Shown here: one piece after another, positions 1 to 8,091 of the stretch
Position numbering within the stretch: the first letter of the stretch is position 1
Layout of the letters: each line of letters begins with the position of its first letter
Assembly (NCBI GenBank): GCA_963833885.1
Contig: CAWHZU010000017.1
Span: 42,501-106,500, forward strand
Direction of reading: 5' to 3'
DNA from: JASHPR01 sp963833885
GTDB lineage: Bacteria; Actinomycetota; Actinomycetes; Streptosporangiales; Streptosporangiaceae
Length of the DNA stretch: 64,000 bases
Made by a program: the position numbers and the translations under genes
Notes under the pieces: generated by a model
What the model was told of the DNA's origin: nothing
Database searches by the model: none
The model's input: the letters and a program-made list of their open reading frames with translations, nothing else

Positions 1-996
1 CTCGAGCCCCGAGCCCAGGCGCAGCGCCGACGCCTTGGCCGAGAGCCCGGACACGATCTCGTCGTACACCTGGTCCTGCACGAACAGCCGCGAGCCAGCG
101 GCGCAGTCCTGGCCCATGTTGTAAAAGATCGCGTGCGCCGCGCCCGCCACCGCGGCGTCGAGGTCGGCGTCGGCGAACACCACGTTGGGAGACTTGCCGC
201 CCAGCTCGAGCGCGGTGCGCTTCAGATTGCCCGCGCTGGCCCGCACGATCTCGCGGCCGACCGCCGTCGACCCGGTGAACGCGACGCCCGCGACGCCGGG
301 ATGCTCGGTGATCCCCGCGCCCGCGGTCTCGCCGAACCCGGTCAGGATGTTCACCACGCCCGGCGGGAGCCCGGCCTCGAGCAGCAGCCGCCCGAGCCAG
401 ACGCTGGTCAGCGGGGTCTGCTCGGCGGGCTTGAGCACGCAGGTGTTGCCGCAGGCCAGCGCCGGGGCCAGCTTCCACGCGGCCAGCATCAGCGGGTAGT
501 TCCACGGGATGATCAGGCCGACGACGCCGAGCGGCTCGCGCACCGTGTAGTTGAAGTACGCGCCGGACGAGACCGGGATCGTCTCGCCCTCCAGCTTGGT
601 CGCCCAGCCGGCGAAGTACCGGAAGTGGTCGACGGCCATCGGCAGGTCGTCGTCGCGCGCCAGCCGCAGCGGCTTGCCCATGTCCAGGACCTCGAGCTCG
701 GCCAGCGCGTCGGCGTCGCGTTCCAGCAACTCCGCGACGCGCCACAGGAGCTGACCGCGCTCGGACGGGGTGATCTTCTTCCAGGCACCCTCGGCCGCCT
801 CGGTCGCGGCGGCCACGGCCCGGTTGACGTCCTCACGGTCGGCCGAGGCGCAGCGCATCAGCGGCTGGCCGGTCGCCGGGTTCAGCGTCTCGAACGTGGC
901 CCCGTCCGCGGCGCCGACCCAGTCGCCGCCGATGAGCAGCTGGGTGGTTCCGGCGGCCAGAAACTCGTCGACACGCGGGTCAAGTGATCGGGTCAT
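1..996 (-). CDS. NAD(P)-dependent aldehyde dehydrogenase, 3' end outside window
   Basis: Oxidises an aldehyde to its acid with NAD(P)+ in the cytoplasm. The first 332 residues are visible and the C-terminus lies beyond base 1. The Rossmann-side WNYPL motif, the ELGGKSPN motif carrying the general-base Glu (about residue 267) and the GQDCAAGS motif with the nucleophilic Cys (about residue 300) are in the usual class I/II ALDH positions. The ATG at 996 overlaps the kinase stop as ATGA and sits behind GGAGGAG, so it is translationally coupled. As last gene of the operon it could make glycerate from glyceraldehyde for the kinase upstream. That substrate is inferred from neighbours and cannot be read from the sequence. 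Confidence 0.93.
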   Translation of the reverse strand, partial: MTRSLDPRVDEFLAAGTTQLLIGGDWVGAADGATFETLNPATGQPLMRCASADREDVNRAVAAATEAAEGAWKKITPSERGQLLWRVAELLERDADALAELEVLDMGKPLRLARDDDLPMAVDHFRYFAGWATKLEGETIPVSSGAYFNYTVREPLGVVGLIIPWNYPLMLAAWKLAPALACGNTCVLKPAEQTPLTSVWLGRLLLEAGLPPGVVNILTGFGETAGAGITEHPGVAGVAFTGSTAVGREIVRASAGNLKRTALELGGKSPNVVFADADLDAAVAGAAHAIFYNMGQDCAAGSRLFVQDQVYDEIVSGLSAKASALRLGSGLE

Positions 997-2642
997 GGGG
1001 ATTCTCCTCCGGTGCGCTGCGGCATGCGGTCGGTGCTGGGGTTGGGGCCGGTGGCGGGCGGGTCGGGGTGGGCAGCGGGCGGGCCGGGGCGGCTGGCGGG
1101 CGGGTGAGAGCCAGTGGCACGGAACAGGGGCCGGATCGCGTCGAGCACGCCCTGGTAGTGCTCACGAAGTTCGCCGTAGTGTGCGTGGCGCATCGGCTCT
1201 GGCTCGTAGACGCGGTCGAACCTGACCAGGCGCCGCGCCCCGTCCGCGGCGTCGGCGAACCCGTCCACGCTCTGGCCGGCCAGGATCGCGGCCCCGAGAG
1301 CCGCGGACTCGCGGATCGCGGTGGTCCGGATCGGCACCCCGGTCACGTCGGCCTTGATCTGGTTCCACGCGTCCGCGTGGGCCTCGCCGTCGACGAGCGT
1401 GATCGGGCGGTCCGGGTCGCGCCCGGGCGAGATCAGCTCGAGCGTGGGCGGGTACTCGAACGCCACGCCCTCGAGCAGGGCCCGGGCCATGTGGGCCCGG
1501 GTATGGCCGGAGGCGATGCCCAAGAATCCCCCGGCCGCGCCGTCGAGATACCAGGGAGCCCGCTTGGCGCCGTCGACGAACGGCAGGAACACCAGGCCGT
1601 CGGCGCCCGGCGGCACGGTGCTGGCCTCCTCGACCAGCTCGGCGTAGCTCGCGCCGCCGCCGAACGCGTCCCGGAACCAGCGCAGCGACGAGCCCGTGCT
1701 CTCGATGCAGACCTCGAACAGGTACCGGTCGGCCACGACGTGCCGGGCCACGTCGCCGCGCGCGAGCGCGGTGTCCGGCTCGCCCGCGCCGAGAACCAGC
1801 CGCCAGTCGCTGCTCGTCCCGGTTCCGGCGCAGAGATCATCGATGTCGACCGCACCCGCGCCGAGGGTCGCGCTGGGGTCGTCCCCGCCGCCCGCGGCCA
1901 CCGGCACTCCGGGTGGCAGCCCGAGCAGGCGGGCTGCGTCGGCGTTCAGTTCCGCCACCCGCTGCCACGGCTGCCAGATGACCTCCGGGAGCAGGTCCAG
2001 GGCGATGCCGGCCGCTGAGCAGATCTCCGCAGACCAGCCGTCGGTTCGCAGGTCGTTCATCACGCTGCGCGCCGGGGTGCTGATGTCGGTCCCGACCAGG
2101 CCGGTCAGCCGGAAGAGCACGTAGTCCTTGGGCGACAGCAGCCGCCGGGTGCTCGACCACGCCTCCGGGTCGTGCCGCTGGATCCAGAGCAGGGTCGGCA
2201 GGCCCAGCCCGGCGATCGGCAGCACCCCGGTGCGGTCGATCAGCCATGGCCGTCCCATGCGGTCGGCGAACTCGGCCAGGTCGGCCTCGCTGCGCTGGTC
2301 GGTCCAGGCGATCGACGCGCGGAGCGGCTGGTCGCCGGCGTCGAGCAGCACCCAGGGGTCACGCTGGGACACCACGCACATGCCCGCCACGGCCCCGGGG
2401 TCGACGCCGTCGGCGGCCACGATCTGCCGCACCGCGCCCACCACGCCGCGCAGCCAGTCGTCCGGGTCGTTCTCCGCCCAGCCCGGCCGCGGGTGATGCA
2501 TCGGGTGCTCAACGCAGGAGGTGGCCAGCGGCCGGCCATCCAGGGTTACGGCGAGCGCCTTCACGCTGCCGGTGCCGATGTCGACGCCCAGGACCCAGTC
2601 GCCGCTAGACCGGTCGACGTGCCCCTCGCGCCCTACCCTCAC
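993..2642 (-). CDS. FGGY-family carbohydrate kinase
   Basis: ATP-dependent kinase of a sugar, polyol or sugar acid. The protein of about 549 residues opens with the FGGY N-domain phosphate-1 motif (GVDIGTGSVKA) and has a C-domain with GGGDDPSATLGAGA and a late SAALGAAILAG motif. The GTG at 2642 is chosen because it overlaps the stop of the glycerate kinase gene (GTGA) and leaves a short leader before the first strand. A longer in-frame ATG at 2675 lies inside the upstream gene. A Pro/Ser-rich tail of about 35 residues is not part of the fold. It is closest in feel to xylulokinase/gluconokinase, but the substrate cannot be assigned. Confidence 0.9.
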   Translation of the reverse strand: MRVGREGHVDRSSGDWVLGVDIGTGSVKALAVTLDGRPLATSCVEHPMHHPRPGWAENDPDDWLRGVVGAVRQIVAADGVDPGAVAGMCVVSQRDPWVLLDAGDQPLRASIAWTDQRSEADLAEFADRMGRPWLIDRTGVLPIAGLGLPTLLWIQRHDPEAWSSTRRLLSPKDYVLFRLTGLVGTDISTPARSVMNDLRTDGWSAEICSAAGIALDLLPEVIWQPWQRVAELNADAARLLGLPPGVPVAAGGGDDPSATLGAGAVDIDDLCAGTGTSSDWRLVLGAGEPDTALARGDVARHVVADRYLFEVCIESTGSSLRWFRDAFGGGASYAELVEEASTVPPGADGLVFLPFVDGAKRAPWYLDGAAGGFLGIASGHTRAHMARALLEGVAFEYPPTLELISPGRDPDRPITLVDGEAHADAWNQIKADVTGVPIRTTAIRESAALGAAILAGQSVDGFADAADGARRLVRFDRVYEPEPMRHAHYGELREHYQGVLDAIRPLFRATGSHPPASRPGPPAAHPDPPATGPNPSTDRMPQRTGGESP

Positions 2643-4072
2643 GGCGGGTCCCCCGCCGCGATCGCGATCGCCCACAGGTCCGAGACGTTCGTCCCGGTCG
2701 GCCCGGTCCTGATCTGGTCACCAAGCCGGCTGAGCATGGAGGCCGAGTCGTGCCCGGCGATGGCGTCGTCCAGGCACACTCCGATCTGCTCGGCGCGCGG
2801 AGCGGTGGTGCTGTCCACGCACCCGCCCGCGGCGTCGGTGCCGCCGTCCGAGCCGTCGCTGTCCACGAAGGCGCCGGCCACCGCGGCAGCCGGGCGCGCG
2901 GCGGCCCGCGCGAACGCAAGCGCCATCTCCTGGTTCGGGCCACCGTGGCCAACGGCCGCGGTGGCAGGCCGCCGGATCGTGACCGTGGCCTCGCCGCCGG
3001 CCGCCACCAGCACCGTGCCAGGGGTGAACGGCCTGCCGCGCGCCGAGGACTCCGCGGCCAGCGTGCCGAGGAAGCTGCCGAGGCCTGCTGCCTCCCCCTC
3101 CATCTGGCTGCCGAGAACCGCGGGCCGCCAGCCCAGCGCCCGCACGCAGTCCTCCATGCCGGTGACCACCCCGGACCCGGCTATCAGCACAACGGTGGTG
3201 ATGTCCCGGCCGGCCAGCGAGGGCGACGCGGACTGGTCGCTGTGCAGGTGGTTTCTGATCTCGGGCGAGACCTCCGACCACAGACCGTACCGCCGCAACG
3301 TGGAGATGGCCGCCGACGGAGTGCTGGTGTCCTGTACCGCCGGATCGCAGAGCAGGTCGACCGAGTCCCCGACCACGTCGGACACGGTCAGGTTGAGGAG
3401 CACCGCCCCGGTGGCCAGCGCGGCCAGGCGGCCGCCCTTGATCGCCGACACGTGCTTGCGGACCGAGTTGATCTCGGCCACGGACGCCCCGGACTCCAGC
3501 AGCAGCGCATGCAGCTGCTGCTTGGCCGCGAACGGCACGCCGTCCGGCGGCAGGCACGCAAGCGCCGACGAGCCGCCGGTGAAAGCCGTGATCAGCAGGT
3601 CGCCGGGTCCGAGGCGCTCCGCGAGCGCGTTCAGCCTGCGGGCCGCCTCGAGGCTGGCCAGCGAGGGAACGGGGTGATCGGCCTGAACCACCTCGACCCG
3701 GCGGAGCCCGTGCTTGGCCGGCTGGTGGGTGACGATCAGGCCGCCGCCGATCCGGTCGCCGAGCTTGCGTTCCAGCGCCGCGGCGATCGCCAGGGAGGCC
3801 TTACCCGCGCCGAGCAGCACCACCGAACGCACCTGGTCCAGGTCGAACTGCCGCCCTCCGGCCCGCAGCAGCGCGCCGTCCAGATCGACCAGGCGGTCGA
3901 CGGCCAGGCCCGGATCGGCGGCGCGCAGTCCGGCGGTCACCACGTCGAGCACGACCCGCCGCAGTTCCGTCAGGCCATGGCCGAGCAGCTCCTGGGCATT
4001 CCCGATGATCGTTTCGCCTGGTTCCTCCGGCGTCGGGTCCAGCCGCCCGATTCCCGCCTCGCCGCCCGTCAC
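2639..4072 (-). CDS. Glycerate 2-kinase, DUF4147/MOFRL family
   Basis: Phosphorylates D-glycerate to 2-phosphoglycerate. The roughly 477-residue protein has the glycerate-kinase N-domain (HGLTELRRVVLDVV near the start, then LLGAGKASLAIAAAL and the FTGGSSAL motif) and the C-terminal MOFRL domain with GGEATVTI, GGPNQEMALAFA and DSDGSDGGTDAAG. The GTG at 4072 starts 10 bases after the enolase stop; in-frame codons further upstream overlap enolase. The Shine-Dalgarno sequence is poor, so coupling to enolase translation is likely. Its product is exactly the substrate of the enolase encoded just upstream, which supports a glycerate-to-PEP route. Confidence 0.92.
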   Translation of the reverse strand: MTGGEAGIGRLDPTPEEPGETIIGNAQELLGHGLTELRRVVLDVVTAGLRAADPGLAVDRLVDLDGALLRAGGRQFDLDQVRSVVLLGAGKASLAIAAALERKLGDRIGGGLIVTHQPAKHGLRRVEVVQADHPVPSLASLEAARRLNALAERLGPGDLLITAFTGGSSALACLPPDGVPFAAKQQLHALLLESGASVAEINSVRKHVSAIKGGRLAALATGAVLLNLTVSDVVGDSVDLLCDPAVQDTSTPSAAISTLRRYGLWSEVSPEIRNHLHSDQSASPSLAGRDITTVVLIAGSGVVTGMEDCVRALGWRPAVLGSQMEGEAAGLGSFLGTLAAESSARGRPFTPGTVLVAAGGEATVTIRRPATAAVGHGGPNQEMALAFARAAARPAAAVAGAFVDSDGSDGGTDAAGGCVDSTTAPRAEQIGVCLDDAIAGHDSASMLSRLGDQIRTGPTGTNVSDLWAIAIAAGDPP

Positions 4073-4082
4073 GCGCGGCCGC

Positions 4083-5366
4083 TCAGGCTGGCCGGGGGAA
4101 GTGGCGGCCTGGGTAGGTCGCGGTGGCGCCGAGTTCCTCTTCGATCTGCAGCAGCCGGTTGTACTTTGACGTGCGCTCACCCCGCACCGGCGCTCCGGTC
4201 TTTATCTGGCCGCAGTTCAGCGCCACGGCCAGATCGGCGATGACCGGATCCTCGGTGTCGCCCGACCTTTCCGACACGCACACGCCGTAGCCGTGACGGG
4301 TCGCCATCGCGGCCGCGTCGAGCGCCTCCGACAGGGTGCCGATCTGGTTGACCTTCCACAGCAGGGCGTTGGCCGCGCCCTGCTCGATGCCGCGCTGCAG
4401 CCGCGCCACGGCGGTCACGAAGAGGTCGTCTCCGATGATCTGGATGCCTGCCTCGGCGGTCAGGCGGGCGAATCCCTCGAAGTCGTCCTCGGCGAACGGG
4501 TCCTCGATCGTGACCACGCCCAGGTCCCGGACCAGGTCCAGGTACATCGCCAGCAGCTGGTCCCGGGTGAGGCGCTGGCCGGCCACGCGGTAGCTGCCGT
4601 CCGCCGGGTCGTAGAAATGCGTGGCCGCGCAGTCCAGGCCGTACCGGAAGCGCCCCGTGTGACCGGCCCGCTCCACGCCGAGATGGAGCAGTTCGAGCGC
4701 TTCCCGCGGGTCGGACACCGGCGGCACGTAGCCGCCTTCGTCGCCCAGCACGAGCGCCGTCCGCCCGTAGCGTTCCTGCAGCACGTCGCCGAGCGCCAGG
4801 TTCACCTCGGAGCTTTCCGCCAGCGCCTCGCCGAACGTGGCAGCGCCGGTCGGAACGACGATGAACTCCTGGAATTCCAGCTGTCCCGCCGCGTGCCGGC
4901 CGCCGTTGATGAGGTTGACCAGCGGAACCGGGAGCACGTGCGCGTCGGCGGACAGGTACCCGTACAGCGGCAGTCCGGCGGACGCGGCCGAGGCGCGGGC
5001 GGCCGCCAGCGACACGCCGATCAGCGCGTTGGCACCAAGGCCCGACCGGTCGCCGGTCCCGTCGAGCTCGACGAGCAGCCGGTCGATCTCCCGCTGGCGA
5101 TCGGCTGGCTGGCCGATCAGGGCGGGCCCGATGGTGTCGGTCACGTTGGCAACGGCGCGGCGCACGCCGTAACCCCCATAGCGGGAGCCGCCGTCGCGGA
5201 TCTCGCGCGCCTCGTGGGTGCCGGTCGACCGCCCCGCGGGCACGTCGGCGCGTCCAGCCGATCCGTCCGCCAGGACGACGTCGACCTGGACGGTCGGCAG
5301 GCCGCGGCAGTCGATGATCTCGCGGGCCCGCACGGCCCGAATCTCACGTCCGCCGACAGACACCAT
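4083..5366 (-). CDS. eno: Enolase paralogue with a divergent active-site loop
   Basis: Interconverts 2-phosphoglycerate and PEP. Length (427 residues) and most catalytic signatures fit enolase: GRSTGTHEA loop, EFQEF, LGDEGGYVP, IEDPF, GDDLFVT, the Lys in LWKVNQIGT and the Lys in QIKTGAP. It departs from consensus at GLPTVQ (usually GNPTVE) and, more strikingly, at SERSGDTED (about residue 366), where nearly all enolases have SHRSG-T-ED; the His equivalent to yeast His373 is Glu. Its place in a glycerate-kinase operon marks it as a specialised second enolase and not the glycolytic one. The start is the ATG at 5366. Activity is likely but not certain given the substitution. Confidence 0.88.
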   Translation of the reverse strand: MVSVGGREIRAVRAREIIDCRGLPTVQVDVVLADGSAGRADVPAGRSTGTHEAREIRDGGSRYGGYGVRRAVANVTDTIGPALIGQPADRQREIDRLLVELDGTGDRSGLGANALIGVSLAAARASAASAGLPLYGYLSADAHVLPVPLVNLINGGRHAAGQLEFQEFIVVPTGAATFGEALAESSEVNLALGDVLQERYGRTALVLGDEGGYVPPVSDPREALELLHLGVERAGHTGRFRYGLDCAATHFYDPADGSYRVAGQRLTRDQLLAMYLDLVRDLGVVTIEDPFAEDDFEGFARLTAEAGIQIIGDDLFVTAVARLQRGIEQGAANALLWKVNQIGTLSEALDAAAMATRHGYGVCVSERSGDTEDPVIADLAVALNCGQIKTGAPVRGERTSKYNRLLQIEEELGATATYPGRHFPRPA

Positions 5367-5386
5367 GCCGCTCCCACTGTGACCCG

Positions 5387-5436
5387 GTTTGTTGTAAACG
5401 GAAACGTATTCGGAGCGTTGTAGGAATGTCAACAAC
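5387..5436 (-). promoter_or_regulatory. Promoter and candidate GntR operators of the enolase operon
   Basis: On the minus strand a perfect -35 TTGACA (5427-5432) is followed after 18 bases by TACGTT (5403-5408) as -10. The palindrome GTTT-gttgt-AAAC (5387-5399) covers the predicted transcription start, and a second repeat GTTGT-N10-ACAAC (5417-5436) covers the -35. Repressor sites at these places suit the GntR-family regulator encoded just upstream. The operator assignment is an inference. Confidence 0.6.
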
Positions 5437-5503
5437 CCGTCCAGTCCCGCAGGTGGCCTGCACCTGCGCGGAAGCTGCTGGCACCACGGGGAGGCCGCCA
5501 GGG

Positions 5504-6202
5504 CTAGACGTCTTCGTCCTGCGCGGCAGCGTTGGGCACCGACATGCGCGCAGCCGACGCTTCCATGTGCGTTTTCAGCAGGCTGTCGGCACGCCGGCGG
5601 TCGCCACGGCGCAGGGCCTCGGTGATCGCCTGGTGCTCGTCGACTACCTCGTTCCCGTCCTGGTAAAAGGGCTCCAGCCGGATCAGGCAGAGGCGTGTCT
5701 CCGCGATGAGGGTTCGGAACATACGGTTCAGCCGCTCGCTGCTCGCCGCCTCCACCAGCGTCTGGTGGAAGGCGAGATCGTGCCGGATGATCTCGGACCA
5801 CGGGCCGCCCACCGACCCCGCCAGCCGGCCAACGATCTCCTGCAGGTCGGCCAGCGCGGCCTCGGGTTGCTCCTTCACAACGATCGCCGCCGCGGCCCGC
5901 TCGATGACGCCCCGGGCCAGGTAGACGTCGCGCGCGTCATCAAGCCCGAGCTCGACCACGAACACCCCGCGGTTTCGCTCCGCGCGCAGCAGGCCTTCCT
6001 GGATCAGCCGCTGCATCGCCTCGCGGATCGGGCCGCGGCTCACCTGCAACTGCCTCGCGAGCTCGACCTCGGCCAGCTGCGTGTGCGGCGGGAACCTGCC
6101 CTCGAGGATCTGGGACCGGAGCTGGTCGGCGATCAGCGCCGGCGTGCTCCGCAGTTGCAACGGCTCGAGCAAGCCAGGTGCGGGCCGGGCGGAACTCGGC
6201 AT
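5504..6202 (-). CDS. GntR-family regulator, FadR/FCD subfamily
   Basis: DNA-binding regulator of about 232 residues. The N-terminal winged HTH reads IADQLRSQILEGRFPPHTQLAEVELARQLQVSRGPIREAM in overlapping parts, and is followed by an all-helical FCD ligand domain with the metal-site pattern of D..FH in RHDLAFH and later His residues. The ATG at 6202 is picked because GGAGG lies 6 bases upstream; in-frame codons further up lack a ribosome site. It is co-oriented with the enolase operon and separated from it by a 137-base promoter region with operator-like repeats, so it most likely senses a sugar acid or related intermediate of that operon. Confidence 0.9.
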   Translation of the reverse strand: MPSSARPAPGLLEPLQLRSTPALIADQLRSQILEGRFPPHTQLAEVELARQLQVSRGPIREAMQRLIQEGLLRAERNRGVFVVELGLDDARDVYLARGVIERAAAAIVVKEQPEAALADLQEIVGRLAGSVGGPWSEIIRHDLAFHQTLVEAASSERLNRMFRTLIAETRLCLIRLEPFYQDGNEVVDEHQAITEALRRGDRRRADSLLKTHMEASAARMSVPNAAAQDEDV

Positions 6203-6528
6203 GGTTATCCTCCGTGGCTCACTGCGGCCGCTGCGCGCGACTGTCCACAATAAGACAACTTTACCGACGAAGCAGAAGCACTCTTGTACCGTTCACGCGA
6301 TAACGGCTCCGTGCGGAAGTGTGCCACGGCCGTACGCTGAAGGAAATGGCCTCGCGCCAGGACACCGTCCTCGTCATCCGGCAAACCGCCGGTATCACCC
6401 CGACGGCGACGCTGTCGCGGGTTAGCATTCGAGGAAGCGGTTGTCGAGCTAGCTGCCCGACCGGGCTGGCTTCTGCTCATCTCCAGGCCGGATAGCTGGA
6501 TCGCTCAGATCGCTCCGGAGGTGAGGCA
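6203..6528. other. Divergent intergenic region, no gene recognised
   Basis: This stretch separates the leftward GntR regulator from a rightward mini-gene and must hold both promoters. An AT-richer patch around 6245-6275 is the likeliest promoter of the regulator. Reading frames crossing it show no recognisable protein. Confidence 0.4.
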
Positions 6529-6744
6529 GTGATAGCTGACACAGGACGCATCCCTTTGCCTGAGGGCGCCGCCGCGCTGCGCGGCGATGTCGTCTCCTGC
6601 TGGATGTGCGGCACCCATCAGTACAGCAACCAGATGCTGGCCGACGGGGGCGCGGCGTGTGACGACATCCGGTGGTACTGCAGGGACCCCCAGGCCTGCA
6701 CCGAACGATGGATCATAGCCCGGCGGCAGACCCGGACCGCTTGA
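6529..6744 (+). CDS. Small Cys-rich protein, possible zinc knuckle
   Basis: A 71-residue unknown. It has a C-x2-C pair (CWMCG, about residues 24-27) and a second cluster with Cys in CDDIRWYCRDPQAC, a spacing that could bind one zinc. The GTG start at 6529 has a strong ribosome site, GGAGGTGAGG, ending 3 bases upstream, which is the main reason to believe the gene. No signal peptide or membrane segment is present. It may be a single-gene transcript between the GntR regulator and the next minus-strand operon. Confidence 0.6.
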   Translation: MIADTGRIPLPEGAAALRGDVVSCWMCGTHQYSNQMLADGGAACDDIRWYCRDPQACTERWIIARRQTRTA

Positions 6745-6972
6745 GCGGGGAGCAGGTCAGCCCGTCTGATCCCGGGCGATGAACCCGGGCCGCCAGCTCG
6801 GCGACCTGCCGGCACAGCTCGATTGCATGCAGCGCCTGGAGCCAGGCGATCTCATCTGCGGCAGCTGGAAAGGACGATATTGTCTTGGTTTCGGGGCTCA
6901 TGCCCGGGGAGCCTAGAAACCACCCAGTGATAGGTGCTGTGATACCGCGCCGCCGCGGCGCCGCGCTCCTGG

Positions 6973-8091
6973 TCAGGGGCTGACCGACGACCAGTCCGCG
7001 AACCCGGTCGGGTCATGCCGGCCCATGCTGGCGTGCTCGAACATCCCCCAGCCCTCCTCGCCGTCCATCCGAGCTCTGGCTAGGTGGTCGGTCACACCGA
7101 AGGGCACTCGCGCTGCCACCTGCGGGTCGGTCAGGTCGTACATGGACGAGCTGCTCCACTTCCGGCCCATCCACCGGCCGTGCGACCAGTCCGGGTCGCC
7201 GTTGTAGCCCGCGCCCACGTGCAGCGGCACCGACGTCAGCGTCTCTACCTCAACGGTCAGCGGGTGACCGGCGTCGTCGGTCAGCTGGATCCGGGCCGAC
7301 TCCGGGTGCCGGGTGCCGGCCCGGTAGCCGATCTCCACCCTGGGCCAGCCGAGCTGGTCCACCCGGCCGTCCGGCCACACCCGCCTGGCGTCGTTCAGCG
7401 TCCGGTAGCCGTCCGCGTTCTCCTGCAGGATCACGATGACCGAGCAGGACTCGAACCGCAGCGGCACGTACAGCCACCAGAACCCCTCGAGCGGCTCAGC
7501 GGCCGACCGGCCCGGCGGCTCCGGCTCGCCGACCGGCCGGATCCCCCAGGATCTGTCCCTGACGCCGCTCCACCGGTCGCCAGTGACGGTGAAGTCGCGC
7601 TGACCGACCCGCAGCCGTCCGTTCCAGCTCCCGACCTGGGAGAACCGTGAGGCGTCCAGGATCGGCCTGCCCCCGGACAGCAACAGGTGCGGTTCCTCCT
7701 GTACCGCGGGGAACGCGCCAGTCCAGGCCAGGTCGAACTCGATGCCCCCGTCCGGTGACACGCAGCTGAGGTTCAGCCGCCGCAGCGGCTCGACGACCTC
7801 CACCTGGTAGCCGCCGACCTTCTGCTCGAGGCTGCGCTCGCCGAGCGCGTCGGAGAACCGCACGCTCCACTGGCGGTCGCCGCACCGCGCGGCGGCGTAC
7901 GCGTCGATCACGCCCAGGTTCGGGTACACCCCGAGGCCGGTGACCAGGAAGATCTCACCGGTGCGGTCGTGCGCGTTGAAGTAGCTCCGGTCGTAGAAGT
8001 TGCGGTCGCTGCTGGCCACGCGGTCCATCGGCAGCGGCGTCTGGTGGACCGGATACTCGTCGAGCGGAATCGGCACAGGTCTCAGTCCCAT
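6973..8091 (-). CDS. CrtC/hydroxyneurosporene-synthase-like conserved protein
   Basis: A 372-residue cytoplasmic protein with two repeated beta-rich halves typical of the lipocalin-like CrtC/AttH group (actinobacterial DUF7064/7065-type proteins). Hallmarks are the paired WxG-containing segments TGDRWSGVRDRSWGIRP in the middle and GYNGDPDWSHGRWMG near the end. No catalytic residue can be named with confidence. Its start overlaps the stop of the phosphotransferase gene by about 10 bases, so the two are one operon and probably act on the same, possibly terpenoid or lipid-like, substrate. The function is unknown. Confidence 0.75.
   Translation of the reverse strand: MGLRPVPIPLDEYPVHQTPLPMDRVASSDRNFYDRSYFNAHDRTGEIFLVTGLGVYPNLGVIDAYAAARCGDRQWSVRFSDALGERSLEQKVGGYQVEVVEPLRRLNLSCVSPDGGIEFDLAWTGAFPAVQEEPHLLLSGGRPILDASRFSQVGSWNGRLRVGQRDFTVTGDRWSGVRDRSWGIRPVGEPEPPGRSAAEPLEGFWWLYVPLRFESCSVIVILQENADGYRTLNDARRVWPDGRVDQLGWPRVEIGYRAGTRHPESARIQLTDDAGHPLTVEVETLTSVPLHVGAGYNGDPDWSHGRWMGRKWSSSSMYDLTDPQVAARVPFGVTDHLARARMDGEEGWGMFEHASMGRHDPTGFADWSSVSP

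Noticed and set aside
2172..4243. Long plus-strand open frames across the kinase genes
   Set aside because: Antisense to well-supported glycerate kinase and FGGY kinase; composition is that of shadow frames.
6713..6901. Small minus-strand ORF of 62 codons
   Set aside because: A helical stretch looks protein-like, but there is no ribosome site and it overlaps the better-supported Cys-rich gene. Left open, not annotated.
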